Assembly: GCA_022695795.1 (NCBI GenBank)
Contig: MU404057.1
Coordinates: 124,001-188,000, forward strand
DNA: 64,000 nt
Direction: 5' to 3'
Source: Biscogniauxia marginata
Lineage: Eukaryota; Ascomycota; Sordariomycetes; Xylariales; Xylariaceae
The position numbers and the translations under genes were made by a program. The notes beneath the pieces were generated by a model. It saw only the letters and a list, made by a program, of their open reading frames with translations, did not search any database and had not been told where the DNA came from. Numbering within the stretch: position 1 is the stretch's first letter; each line of letters starts with the position of its first letter. Positions 1 to 11,184 of the stretch are shown in pieces.

Positions 1-3000
1 CAATCTACCAAGACCAGGACCAATCTAGGCTTCTAGTAAGAAGGCCATGATAAAGGCAACGCTAGGGGGGCAAGGAGGAATAAGCTAGGAGCACGCGGAC
101 GATTTGACCGAAAAGCCCTCCTGATCGCTTATAGGATTCGGTGAGGTCGTGCCACCGGCGATGAAGCCTAGATGTAGGCGAGAAAATGCAACTGGAAAAA
201 AAGAATTTAGTCATCATAACCGGCTCAGATAAGACATCAATAGATCATATGATCCGCCCTATAGCAGGACGCGTCGCAGGGCTAGATAAGGTCCTGGCAC
301 GGCGACCAATGATACGAAGCCGACATCGTCGCTTTCGCTCCTTTTCCAGATAAAGATAATAATAAAGAATTTTCCGATCTCGATTTCCAACCGCGTGATT
401 TGTAATCTGTCTTGTCTGACGAGGCTCTCTCCTCTTAGGTGATCGCAAGCGAGGCCGTAACCTAGGACTTCGACCACGTGTGGTGGTGGCTTGCTCTGGG
501 AACTTGGAACATGGAAAAACACACACCACCTTCCCCCCTTTCCTCTCCGGGAGTCCAAGAGTAGGAGTGCCTAGTGAGATGTCTCGACTCAACTTAGGAT
601 TCCCGAGAGACGATTGACCGAGAAAAAATAATAATACCCACACCCCGATAGTTCCCGTACGATCGATATAGCCGGTGTGATAGAAATCAATATTCTATGC
701 ATGTTATTTCCTCAAAAACAGGGGGGGAAGCGCCGTTTCAGTAGGTGCGAAGTATCAGGAAAATGATACTGGTAGCTTGAAAGGGAGCCCTTCAAAGTGC
801 CCTTTGAGACGGGAGAGCGTTTGTCGATGAAAGTACAACAAAACCGCAAAACCGCCCGCGATAAGGCTTTATGAGGGGAGGCCTGGCAGCCTCTTTTTAT
901 ACAGGTAGGACCCGTGCTCCCTCACCTAGAGGCCATCTCACACAAGCTGGGCGTATAGCTCATCTGCAGGGCCGCCTAGCAGATGCGGGCCGCGGGCGCG
1001 GGCGCGAAACTAAACCTGAATAATGGTCGGTAGGTAGGTAAGATCGAGAAAAAGGCCGTGTGTCCTCGCATTCCCGTTCCTTGCAGGAAACCTCGCCGTA
1101 CCGTCGTCGCATTTACCCCAGTTTTCTGGGGGTTTGGTTTTTACCCTTCCTTTCTTCAGACGATACATATATACATATTTACTTGATCTACCTGCAGGAT
1201 TGAAGCTGTCATCGTCATCGAGATGATTTTCGTCACGACAGGGAAAAAAAAAGAAAAAAAGAATCAACCTCCACGAAAGGGGCCAGCGGGGGGGAAAAAG
1301 GGAACTTTTCACTGGTCGACCGTACACACCTGAGCTGATTGGACGTGGACATGACTCCATCCACAATGCTGAGAGATCCCCAATCACGGATTTTCCAAAT
1401 TAGCGGAATACCCGATTCGTCGCCCCTTGTTAGGGAAAATACCTACTTGTGGGATTCGCTTGTTCATCACACAATTTTCCTCTCTCTCGCGTCCGTGGTT
1501 ACGACGCCGCGAGGAGCTAGGGGGGAGGGCGTGGCCTTAGTATGACCGCGGCAGCAAGTAGCAAGCAGCCCTCGCTCGATATATACACGTGTAGGACGAG
1601 AATGGCAGAGCACGGCATAATCGCGCATGCCTTAGTGTCCCTGTCACACCCTCCATCAGCGATAGGTAAAAGGGCATCGGAAGCTAGGGCATGGCGGAAT
1701 CGACGTATCGCGTCCCGACCCGACCCTCCCACCAAGGGAAGAAAAAAGCAAAGAGGAGTCAGCATCCGCCGGCGGAATACATCCCCAGGGTTTGCGCATC
1801 GGTGGATCGCACAAAGAAAAATCTCGGGTAGTAATTCCCGCCGTGATTGACGCATTCAAAGTCTACATATCTCGTAATTAGGTAGTATATGAGGTAGTGG
1901 TGATGATTATATAGTACCCCGAATATGTTGCGGGTAAAAGGCGTCTGAAATGGGATCAGCTAACCCAAGCCGTAAATTGTTTAACCTAGAAGTCGATGGT
2001 AGAAAGAGCAAGGAAATCGGGAGGGGCCGGTTTCTGAAGCCACCAATGGGTCCCCGGGCCTCAGTTTATCTGGAGGAGAGTCCAGTGAAATCATCAGGAT
2101 CAGGAGGCGAGCCGACGATGGTATATGAACCACTTGATTCGGTCCTTTGGCTGACAGTTGGACCGGGGAGGTTCTCCTCAGATATCCGACTGAAGCAAAT
2201 TACAGCCCGTAATCGACAATAGTGCGCCCAGTTTCATGCATCTGCAGTGAGGGAAATGATCTCTATTGCCGTCAGCAGGCTCCGAAGTACTCTTCGCGAG
2301 ATATACAACGAAGGATTTGCTGCTGCCCTTTGGGCACACATGATGCAGCTGCCCTTGATGAGTCGCCGTCCCCCACACGCACCGGCGCGCGAAGGATCCC
2401 TAAGGAACACTGACTTTGAGTGAGAAGCCGGCTGGCAGCGATCGGTCCACTAGGATGGGACGGGCCGCAGGAGTTAGCGCTTGTCATCAAGTTTAGAACC
2501 CTAACCAAGTGTCTTTGACTGCTTGAATAAACCATCGATCGGTAGGTTATGGTTCTCCAATCCCTCGGCCATTATCGTTGAAGCCTTAGGTACCTACATA
2601 CGCCAGAGTTCCGTCCCTTCACAGGTGTCTGTCACGAACACACCCTTAGATAAACTAAGCTCCGGCTTGAGAGAGTTGGTGAGCATTGGAAACAAATTGC
2701 GACTGTTGTCTTCTCATAAATAATATACTACGTATGTGGATATAGTAAAAATCCAGTACCCTTTTCCATCAAACCCGAACTCCAGGGTATCAGAATACGG
2801 ACCCAAAGGGTATTAATAAAACTGATAATCATGAAACCCATTCTTCCAGAGTAGGCACTTAAAACCCAATATAAAACCCTGCAACAAAAGATAGTAATGA
2901 TATCATGCGACACCAAAGAACGCACAAAAATAGGTTAATAAATTTCCATAGCAACCCGAAGAGCAGAACCTGCCTCGCAACTAGAACTTTCTCGGAAAGA
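1..3000. other. Intergenic, no gene supported
   Basis: Open frames here are short (at most about 130 codons), overlap on both strands, and resemble no family I know. The stretch is of mixed composition with short poly-A and poly-T runs, for example near 1245-1262. The right end, about 2700-3000, is the probable 3' flank of the coiled-coil gene on the minus strand. I see no RNA gene or mobile element. Confidence 0.5.
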
Positions 3001-4959
3001 TTACGGCCAAGCTTCGTCAACATCCCAGTACCTTAAGCCATCCAACTGGCCCGAGTCGGAATGATGTCTCGAAAGGTCCTTGCTCGTTTCCGGGTTGACG
3101 GACCCTGAGCTGAGACCTGCATGGATATCTTTAAATTGAGCCGGCGGCAAGTTAGCGGCTGGATCGCGCCACCAGAAGTGAAGCACATCTCGTTGCCAAC
3201 GGTCAACATCGAGAATCTTGAGACGAAGTCGGAAAGTAGACCATAGAACCTCAGCCTCCATGGCGGATAAGTGAAGCTTGTGAAGCAACCAACGATTGAT
3301 ATAGTCGCTCTTATCTTCGGCCTTGCTTTCGCTAAGGAGCGCGTGGATGTTGACCTCGCGAGCCGCATCGTCAATATGCTTTTCCCTCGATGACAAATTA
3401 GGGGGAAGAGAAACGGCCATTCTCAAGGATTGCCTAGCTGTCTGCGGGAAAGATTCGAGTAGGTGAGTTGGATTCGAAAGAAGGGTGGGGAAAACGGGAT
3501 GTGCCAAGGTCTTAGGATATTCCTTGGAGTCGTCCTGATCAAATGGCACCGTCCCAAGATGAATGTCGTCCCTGTGAGTTGCATCAAGCCCAAAAACATC
3601 TTGCTGAAAAGAGGTAGTCTTGAGCACAACACCTTTCTCCCGGCATTCAGCACCTAGTAGCTGCACCTGCTCCGTATAAAACTTGATATCGGCCATAGCC
3701 GTCTGTTCCAGATGATCGTACTGTTTTAGCTCTTCGAGATCTTCTTCCGTCATGAACTCGGATTTCTTCAGCTCGAGAGCTCTCCTCTTTCCCACATCCC
3801 CGCCGTAAGTCAGAAGCAGATCGAAGCTGTCATCGGTTAGAAACTGGGATCTTCTCGCGATCAGAGCTGTCCTCTTCATCCTGGTATTCACCAAGAGCTC
3901 TTTAGCTAGTTGCAGGTCTTCGAAAGCTTCTCGGAGGCTTTCGAACAGGGGATGGGAAACCTCGGGACGGTCACCAGTAATCCCCCGTAACGATAAATTC
4001 TCTCGAGTAGTGGAACGACTATCATCATCCGACTCGTCATCGGAGACCACGCTATGTGAGCCCGCGGCTGCGGTGTAGAATCTTCTTTCCTCGGACTCTA
4101 ATTCGGCTTCGCCATACTGCAACTCATCTATCATCTCGTCAAAGCGCTCTTCTGCTTCCTGGCAACGAAGTTGGGCATCTTGCATGGATTTGAACAGCTC
4201 GTCCAAGCCGGGATGTCTTGGTAGTATATCTTGAACGGCAATCATGAAGGCACGATCGGCCTGGTTCTTCTGCTGACGTAAATCCTGGACCAGCGTCCGC
4301 CTTGCCCGGATGCCATCAAATACATCCCACAGTGCTGTCCTTCGGCTCCTTAATTTGGAGAACTTGTCCGTAAGTCGCTGAAGGCTCCCTCTTCGTAGTG
4401 CGCGACCAGCAACATCATCCTCATCGATGTCGTCTATGCTCTCAGATTCGGAATCATCTTGGTCAGCTTCAAGTGCCGGGAGGTCGTAGTATACGGTTGA
4501 TTCGCCTTCCGTTGTAACCGACGTCTCCTCCCCCCCGGCATCAGAGTTACTTGTTCCATGGCATGGATCGTTGTCAAAACCAGGGAGACCCGGCCGTATT
4601 AGGCTAGTAGGTGAAACGCGAGGCTCAGAGGGAGGGTCTGGGGGAACGGATGATGGTGGAGATTTAAGACGTCGGGGATATTCAGACGACGAGCGAGATT
4701 TGGAAGGACTCTGGTACCGGCGTGCCGACTTGCTCCGGGGAGCCAGGGCAGTATCGGCAGCAGAGATAGTAGCAGCTAATCGTTGAGGTAGGCTCTTGGA
4801 TATGCTGACAGACGAGCCCACAGTTGGGAGGAACGGAGGGAACTGCGAGCGTCGCGTGACGCCCACATGGGTGGCATTCGAGGAGACGGACGAGGACGAG
4901 TCGTCATCGTCCAAGCCAGACCAGTCTTGGAAGTTCATCTTAGTGTTGCCAGAAGCCAT
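3001..4959 (-). CDS. Coiled-coil protein of unknown function (652 aa)
   Basis: One uninterrupted frame of 652 codons on the minus strand. I do not recognise a named family. The first 180 residues are Ser/Pro/Asp-rich and probably disordered, with an acidic patch near 165-185. Two helical, Glu/Lys/Arg-rich stretches (about 190-300 and 340-440) look like coiled coils. The last 150 residues look more globular, with a Trp-rich segment around 'VLHFWWRD' and the C-terminus 'DVDEAWP'. The start at 4959 is chosen because it is the first ATG, has a purine at -3, and opens directly into the frame. Length and codon use support a real gene. The layout (disordered head, coiled coils, compact tail) suggests a scaffold or adaptor, but that is inference. 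It is convergent with nothing nearby and divergent from the DUF6590 gene. Confidence 0.8.
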   Translation of the reverse strand: MASGNTKMNFQDWSGLDDDDSSSSVSSNATHVGVTRRSQFPPFLPTVGSSVSISKSLPQRLAATISAADTALAPRSKSARRYQSPSKSRSSSEYPRRLKSPPSSVPPDPPSEPRVSPTSLIRPGLPGFDNDPCHGTSNSDAGGEETSVTTEGESTVYYDLPALEADQDDSESESIDDIDEDDVAGRALRRGSLQRLTDKFSKLRSRRTALWDVFDGIRARRTLVQDLRQQKNQADRAFMIAVQDILPRHPGLDELFKSMQDAQLRCQEAEERFDEMIDELQYGEAELESEERRFYTAAAGSHSVVSDDESDDDSRSTTRENLSLRGITGDRPEVSHPLFESLREAFEDLQLAKELLVNTRMKRTALIARRSQFLTDDSFDLLLTYGGDVGKRRALELKKSEFMTEEDLEELKQYDHLEQTAMADIKFYTEQVQLLGAECREKGVVLKTTSFQQDVFGLDATHRDDIHLGTVPFDQDDSKEYPKTLAHPVFPTLLSNPTHLLESFPQTARQSLRMAVSLPPNLSSREKHIDDAAREVNIHALLSESKAEDKSDYINRWLLHKLHLSAMEAEVLWSTFRLRLKILDVDRWQRDVLHFWWRDPAANLPPAQFKDIHAGLSSGSVNPETSKDLSRHHSDSGQLDGLRYWDVDEAWP

Positions 4960-5272
4960 ATCGAGGATTTGACGTCGAGGCGCAGAGTGGGCGGGTTATT
5001 GGGACAATTCACGTTCATTTTGTAGGTCATGTTGAGGCGAGCTACCAGAATCATCACATGCCGATGCTCGAAGTTTGCATCTATTCGGACAGAGGCACGT
5101 GGCAGCACTGCGGCGACATTGGGAGGTATATACCTGACGGCAAGGAAGCAAACAAAGAAACGAAGTTATTGAGATGTGACAGTACCGTGTAAGGCGAGTA
5201 GTTGCGTAGAGAGGAAAAGATAGCGGGCGAGAAGTGCTAAGAAAAGTAAGGCTGGAATGCTAAGGAACCTTG

Positions 5273-5288
5273 TACGGAGTACTCCGTA
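5273..5288. repeat. Perfect 16-bp palindrome TACGGAGTACTCCGTA
   Basis: The sequence TACGGAGTACTCCGTA equals its own reverse complement. The half-site TACGGAGTA recurs in opposite orientations at 63244-63252 and 63373-63381. Function is unknown; it could be a regulatory site or the tip of a small repeat element. Confidence 0.8.
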
Positions 5289-5349
5289 ATAACTTTACAC
5301 AGTAGCGTAGTAAGACGAGAGCTGAGCTAACCAAGCCTAGGTAGAGAAA

Positions 5350-5366
5350 GGGGGGGGGGGGGGGGG
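5350..5366 (+). repeat. Homopolymer G17
   Basis: Seventeen consecutive G, followed by AGGGG. It lies about 390 bp upstream of the coiled-coil gene start. The length of such a run may be imprecise in an assembly. Confidence 0.85.
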
Positions 5367-6230
5367 AGGGGCCACTGTCGCCGGGAGTCTGTGGGGGCGC
5401 ACGGGGCACACACGCCACTAATTTTTAAGGGTATTCTTTTAAGCCGATTACTTCATGTTCCCTCTCAAATCATCCTATCCCTCTTACAAGCACATCTGCA
5501 CCAGCCAGTCACATCATGATCCTGTCCGTCCATCCCTTGCTTACACGGCAGCATGCAGCCCCCGAGTCAATTCTCGAGCAATGCAATCAGTCCCGAGTAC
5601 CCACGACGAGATGGTACATGCAAAAGAGCCTCATCTGTTAACAGAGCTCTCCCTGCTCGGCCCACCCTCCTGCATCCCTCACTCTACCTCACGCCAGCAA
5701 GTGCAGGGGGTCGGTCCCGGGCTCGTCAAGATGACGGGGAATATCACCGCTGGCTAAGCCATTTGCGGCTGGTCGTCGCAAGTCTGCTGATGGCTCCGTT
5801 CTCCATCTGCTGTTCCGTTTGGTCGGGTTGCAGGACGCGACGCCTCCGCCTTCGAAGCTCCCTCCTGCTCCTCCGCCGTGCCTACGCTCGCTCTGTAGCA
5901 ACCCTGGACAAACCTCCACAAGGCTAACCGAGGGAGTGAGCCCAAGAATTTGGAAATTCTTGATAAGAACGCACCCGTTCCTCTCCCCCTCCTTCATCGC
6001 CGGGGCTTCTTCATGATTCCCGTCTGCGTCTGCGAGGAGGGTATGTGTCTGTCTATGTGTTTGTAACGACTACGACTGTCATAGTCTGTCGTCCTCCCAC
6101 CATCGCTTCCTTCTTAGCCGAGAGGCGAGAGAGGAAATCAAGTGAAAGTCAACCGCCTGTCACCTGCAGCTCTTATCGACTTGTTTAGCCTGCCTGTTGT
6201 GCCCGCCTCCTTGGTGATACACTACACATA

Positions 6231-6232
<2 letters not shown>

Positions 6233-6263
<31 letters not shown>
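6233..6263 (+). repeat. CA dinucleotide microsatellite
   Basis: About 15 uninterrupted CA units, followed by degenerate CACT/CACA units. It lies about 520 bp upstream of the DUF6590 start codon. No coding role is apparent. Confidence 0.9.
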
Positions 6264-6270
<7 letters not shown>

Positions 6271-6780
6271 CGCTCACACGCTGTCCTCCTTCGAGCCGTC
6301 GACTTGCCTCTTAGAGCTTGTCTATAATCCCTGGCTAGTTTTCTCTCTCCCCTCATTCTAACTCCGTCTCTCTTATATGAATCTTGCGAAACCACTGCAA
6401 CCCTCTTTTGCCGTCAATCTATCAGGCCAATGACCTTGCACCGGTTACATCACGAGGCATCGCGTACCACTCAGGGCTATCAAGTGAGATAAGATTGATG
6501 CCATCCCCGGACGCCTCCAACGCGTTTACGTAGTGTGCAGCCATCTCGTCCACTCCCGACCGTGCCCTTTCTAGTCAGGCTGGTCTATCACATATTCGAG
6601 AGGGCTGGAGGATCGTACCGGCGACAGAGCCGCATCGCTGATTTAAGGCCTGGACACAGCATCGGCTGATCTTCAGGAGTTTCTTGTGAACGCTGCCGTT
6701 GCCCATGGCCCTGAACTGCGCTTTGCTGTCCCATCCCATTTCCCAATGAGAGCCGTAGGCTACAAGATGTTACAATGCAC

Positions 6781-8563
6781 ATGCCCAGGAACGAATCAAA
6801 CCCCTCCCACTCCTGGAGCGAATTTAAGTGGTCAGACCAGTATAGACAGTGGTATTCCGAACGAGTAGATCGGCATGGTACGTCTCCGACACTTCAATTT
6901 CCGTCCGGCCCCGTATTGAACAACCATTCGTAGGCAAGATAGAGTACTCCTGGGCCGGGCCGACTCAGCCGGCCGACAATGATCAATCCATTCCTCGTTC
7001 CGATCACATTGACCAGATTACTGAAGGAGTCGGGAACCTCGATGTCGGCCATGGTACTTACGATCAGAGCACTTATAGTCAAAGTCAGCCTGTTGAGTAT
7101 CAGGCTCAGGGTGCTACTACCACTGGACCTACTAGTGAGGAACGCCCACCTATTTATACTTATCATTTCTCACATGCCACTCCAATAGCTTTTGATCTCT
7201 CTACTTCACCTAGTTATACGCATGACGTGACACGTCACAGACACCAACGCTCTCGAAAAGACAAGGGGAAAGGGAGGATGGAGCAAGTTGAGGCTTATGG
7301 CCCTATGTCTCACGGAGACACGTCATATCCGAGCTCCAACTCATATGGAAATCAGGCACATTCACAATGTGAGGCTCAATCCCGGATCACCTATCTAGGT
7401 TATTTAAAAGACTTACCATCATAGATCCAACTTCCAACTTCGACTCCGATGATGGTCATCAAGCTGCAGTGAATATGACGGCCGCAGCTTCATACCATAC
7501 AGAGAACGATGACCATGGCATCGAGGATCCTGAAGTTCTAGAAGCCATGCGTAGGAGTAAGGATGCCTATTACGGGCAAAGTAAACCTAGTGAATCGTCA
7601 TATCCCTCATCAGCGTACGCTAGTGCGTCATCATCATGGCCTACGTCCGTAGACCCTAATGCATACGAGACAAGTAAACCTTTCCCTCGCTTCGTATTTT
7701 CGACTTACTCAATACTGACCTCACTGCAGACCCATACACGGTAGCGGAAGATGACGTAACGCCCCGAAACACGCCGGCCCCGGGAACTCTAGTCCCACCA
7801 CCCGCGACGTACCCTAATTATATTCAGGGGACTGATGGATACGTGGAAGTAATGGATAATCGTAGGCAGCCCCTCAGCTTGCCGATGAGTCTTACTATAC
7901 TAAATCGCTTTAGGGTTCAGAGTAGAGCATTCTGCCAAGTTTCAACCTGGAGAGGTATGTGACGTGAAGTAATGCCAATAACTTTTGCGCGCAAGCATAT
8001 ATCGCTAAGCACTTGACATAGGTCTTCAAGATACTATGGTCCGAGCCACTTGGCCAAGTTCCTGGTGACGAGCCAATTTCCGACATTAAGACGCAAAGGA
8101 ACGAGGCTGGTAAGCTATTCTACATCGGCTTTCGCAGATTCATCATCGTGACAACGGATGAGAGCCACCATAGTACTTGCGTGTAAGTTTCACCTCACGT
8201 TACCATTCCGCAATCCGCTAACTATCAAGGCCGATCTTGACATACGACCGCAGGGGTTGTGGGAAGAGGGGTGTTAAAGCTGATAAGCATGGTATCATTT
8301 ACTCGGCGAAATATAGGCCAAAACTACTCAAAGGCGAACCAGAACTCGGTTTTGAACCAGTCGCTCTGAATATATATGCCGAGGGCGAGAAACTTGCGAA
8401 AGAGTCGCGGGTCAATTACTCCAAGTTAGTCACGATCGAACATAATGTCAAAGTTTTCTTCATTGGCTCGATCGCTCGGCAACATTTCGATATTGTCCGG
8501 GATGCAGTCAACGACTGCTGGGACAAAAAGATGCACAAGGCGTCGAGAAGGACCAAGGGTTAA
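6781..8563 (+). CDS. DUF6590 domain protein, seven exons (482 aa)
   Basis: Reassembled from splice signals. Exons: 6781-6877, 6934-7368, 7425-7673, 7730-7861, 7914-7954, 8022-8182, 8230-8563. Introns are 56, 56, 56, 52, 67 and 47 bp, and every phase fits. The first exon starts MPRNESNPSHSWSEFKWS, a Trp-rich opening typical of these fungal proteins. Residues about 40-300 are low-complexity, rich in Ser, Tyr, Gln and Pro. From about residue 305 it matches the fungal DUF6590 domain as I know it: 'KFQPGEVFKILWSEPLG', 'KLFYIGFRRFIIV', 'VPILTYDRRG', 'HGIIYS', then a basic C-terminus. The domain has no established function; the family is common in ascomycetes, often in many copies. The weakest junction is the fourth intron (donor GTAGGC at 7862). 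A cDNA would settle the model. Confidence 0.75.
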
Positions 8564-9768
8564 TTATATCGCCTATCCGACACTACAGAATGGGCCAATA
8601 CGTTCATTTGCGCCTGCGGGCAACTTCGGGCTGTCAACGATGGGACAGCCGTCTTATTACGTTACTAGGAGTTCTTATCTCCCACACATATCACGTTTCC
8701 TTCCAACGGCACGTCATCGTCTTCTGGGAACAGCGCCCCCATACTATGGGGACCTGGGGGGACGACAGCAGCAGTAGCTTGCGTGGGCCATAAGAACAAG
8801 CACACGGCATGGATATACATATTGCATACACTGCGGCCTTCTAGACGAAGAGAGCAGGTATAAGGGGAGGAAGTCTGACGACGAAATGACCAGAATGATA
8901 CACGGTAATGATTACAGAATGGAATGGCGGAGCGGTCGGACTAATGACTTACGACGGTTATTTTCTTCTTCAACTATGCAAACATAAATTGTTTACTCTT
9001 TATCATTTGGGTTCTTGAAACCAGTCTGTTGAACTGAGGATCTTGGCTCGGAAATATGTGTGGTCTTATTTCCTCGGTTTCTTCTTTGGGTAGTATCGTG
9101 CTTCATGGTTTCTGTCTTTATCAAGTCCTACGTTGAGCACAACGAAGCAAAGAACAGAAAACGTCATGTATACAGAGAGTAGTTTGGTGTACCTGATATT
9201 GCCTAGCCTAGCCAAGCCAAGCCTATCCTACTCCTCTCCTCTCATCCTTATATATCTCGTTTCTTTTGCTGAATCAGGTATAAGAGGAGAAAAGCCCTGT
9301 TTATTTCCCCTTCCCCTTCTCTCTCATGCCGTAGCTAACCTCGTCAATCCCTTTACGTGCCGTGCCGTGCCGTACATACAAAGTCCATCTTCATCTTCTT
9401 CTCGTATTCTCATCACATATTTATTTTCGTTTTGTTTAATTTTTTTTTCCTTCGTCGTTTTCCGTTTCTCCAAACAAAGCGTAAAACACAATAAAGCCTC
9501 CCCCCCCTTTTTACCTTACTCGGGCCATCGTCATTATGTCAATTGCCACACTATTCCGTGCAAAACCAGCCCGCAATTCATATCCGACATTACCCTGACC
9601 CTGAACTACGCAGGTGGGCGAAGTAGAAAAACAAGAAAAAAAAGAAGCCCATCCCCTTGCCTTTACTACAGCATAGACCAAGTGAAAGGTGAATCGTGAT
9701 AAGAGTTATTTATCCCTTAACAAATCCCAAAGCAGGAAAAGGCGAAGAGTTCCCCCCCACTCACTACC
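8564..9768. other. Convergent 3' region, no gene supported
   Basis: This is the tail-to-tail interval between the DUF6590 gene (+) and the membrane protein gene (-). A 188-codon open frame at 9133-9699 (+) is rich in Ser, Leu and Phe from T/C-rich DNA and has no recognisable family. I treat it as chance. The region near 9420-9460 is T-rich. Confidence 0.5.
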
Positions 9769-11184
9769 CTACTCCCTCCTATACCGCCCCGCCCCGCGCT
9801 TCTTCCGCCTCTCCTCGGCGTAGTCGCTCGGGGCGACACTGCTCGCAGCGTCGGGGGCCGGGGCCGACGACGTCGTCGACGACAGGCCGGGGATGACGTG
9901 GTGGTAGGCCTTGGTGCCGAGGTCGCTCGTGCCGGCCTCGCTCTCGGCCACCTCGGACGGCGGCAGCAGGTACCGGTTGCGGTTGTGCGAGGCCGCAACG
10001 CTCGCGCTCACGACGCTGCTCCCGCTCTCCTCCTCGATCGTGTTGCCCGTCGCCCGCAGGTCCGCGCGCTGGAAGCTGAAGTCGCGGCGTACGCCTCCTC
10101 CGCTGCCGCTGCCGCTGCCGGTACCGCCGTTGTTGTTGTTATCGCCTTTGCTACGGCTCCCCGAGGATCGCGCGAGGCGTCGGGCTTCGGCCCGCAGGCG
10201 CTCGTTCTCCCGGTTCGCGGTGCGGTCCGCCGCGCTGTAGACCTTGCGGATGCCGCCGGCCTTCCTGCTGGTGGCGGCGGGGGCCGGCTGCTGGTCCGAG
10301 GCGGTAGTGGCGGTGGGGGCCTCGCTCTTGGTCGGGGTGCTCTGGCGGTGGCTCAGGAGGTCCGACTTCTCGCCCGAGACGGTGGAGTGGCTCGGGTTGG
10401 TGGAGCCGTCCCACTCGCTGCCGTCGCCCTCGCGGTTGATGCCGCCGACGCGGGCGGCCTTCTCGTGGCGGTACGCGCGCAGCTGCTCCTGGGCCGCGGC
10501 CTCGGCCTCCTCGTCGACGAGGGCGCCGTCCTCGCCGACGCGCCGGCGGCTCTTGGACCGGTTCTTGCGGTCCTTGCGCTTCTCGCGCTCGCGCTCCTTC
10601 TTCTCGCGCCGCTGCCGCCGCCGCTCGCGCCCTGCGAAGTCCGACACCCCGCCCGTGATGCCCGTCAGCGTGCTGCCCGTGTCGCCCGTGTCGCGCGTCA
10701 CCTGCGTCAGCCCGCCTGTGTACTCGGTCGTCCCGTCGTCGACGTCCTTGTAGATGCTACCGCCGCCGAGCTGAGTGCTGGGCGTGGCGCCCGAGAGGAT
10801 CGTGCCGTTGGGGCCCTTGCGCCGCAGCACCGTCGACTTGTAGTCGTCCCAGTCGTTCTCCTTGAAGTAGAAGCCGCCGTTCTTGGCCCAGAAGAAGAAC
10901 CAGATGCCGGCGCAGACGAACGCGGCGCCGAGCAGGCCGAACAGCACGAAAATGAACTTGTTGTTGATGTTCTGCGGCGGAATCGCGCCCTTGGCCGGGT
11001 CCACGTTCGGCTCGGAGTCATCCTGGGTCTCGTCGCGTGTCAGCAGGACCGATCGGGCGGCAAGCGGACCGAGCTTCGACAGTGTGCTGGAGGCGGAGCG
11101 GGTGGCAAGTTCGGCGTGAGTGCCAACGGCGGAGGAGAGGATGCTGCGGGCACGGGCAGCTATGGTCGGAAGCAGAGGCGCCAT
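9769..11184 (-). CDS. Fungal single-pass membrane protein with basic C-terminal region (471 aa)
   Basis: One intact minus-strand frame of 471 codons, much richer in GC than its surroundings. The start ATG at 11184 has a good context (CATCATGG). Residues 1-70 are Ala/Ser/Arg-rich. A single strong membrane segment spans about 76-99. Directly after it comes 'NGGFYFKENDWDDYKSTVL' and a Gly/Thr-rich block around 125-147, which I recall as a conserved block in Sordariomycete proteins of unknown role. Residues about 183-215 are an Arg/Lys/Glu block of possible helical or nuclear-targeting character. The rest is Ser/Gly/Asn-rich and probably disordered, ending in a basic stretch. Some databases attach an 'endosomal' label to similar proteins, which I cannot verify, so I give no function. 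A 433-codon frame on the opposite strand is a GC-bias shadow. Confidence 0.8.
   Translation of the reverse strand: MAPLLPTIAARARSILSSAVGTHAELATRSASSTLSKLGPLAARSVLLTRDETQDDSEPNVDPAKGAIPPQNINNKFIFVLFGLLGAAFVCAGIWFFFWAKNGGFYFKENDWDDYKSTVLRRKGPNGTILSGATPSTQLGGGSIYKDVDDGTTEYTGGLTQVTRDTGDTGSTLTGITGGVSDFAGRERRRQRREKKEREREKRKDRKNRSKSRRRVGEDGALVDEEAEAAAQEQLRAYRHEKAARVGGINREGDGSEWDGSTNPSHSTVSGEKSDLLSHRQSTPTKSEAPTATTASDQQPAPAATSRKAGGIRKVYSAADRTANRENERLRAEARRLARSSGSRSKGDNNNNGGTGSGSGSGGGVRRDFSFQRADLRATGNTIEEESGSSVVSASVAASHNRNRYLLPPSEVAESEAGTSDLGTKAYHHVIPGLSSTTSSAPAPDAASSVAPSDYAEERRKKRGAGRYRRE

Larger units (their letters stand above)
4960..6780. other. Divergent intergenic region with G-run, palindrome and CA repeat
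   Basis: This lies between the divergent coiled-coil gene (-) and DUF6590 gene (+), so it should carry both promoters. It contains a perfect 16-bp palindrome (5273-5288), a run of 17 G (5350-5366) and a CA microsatellite (6233-6263). The open frames at 5455-6016 overlap on both strands and match nothing known, so I do not call genes. Confidence 0.5.

Noticed and set aside
5455..6016. Overlapping 100-125-codon frames on both strands
   Set aside because: They lie in the divergent promoter region, conflict with each other and show no known motif.
6878..7729. The three 56-bp introns as copies of an introner element
   Set aside because: Equal length only; their sequences differ throughout apart from splice sites.
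9133..9699. 188-codon frame with hydrophobic stretches
   Set aside because: It arises from T/C-rich 3' flanking DNA, with Phe/Ser/Leu runs and no structure typical of a membrane protein.
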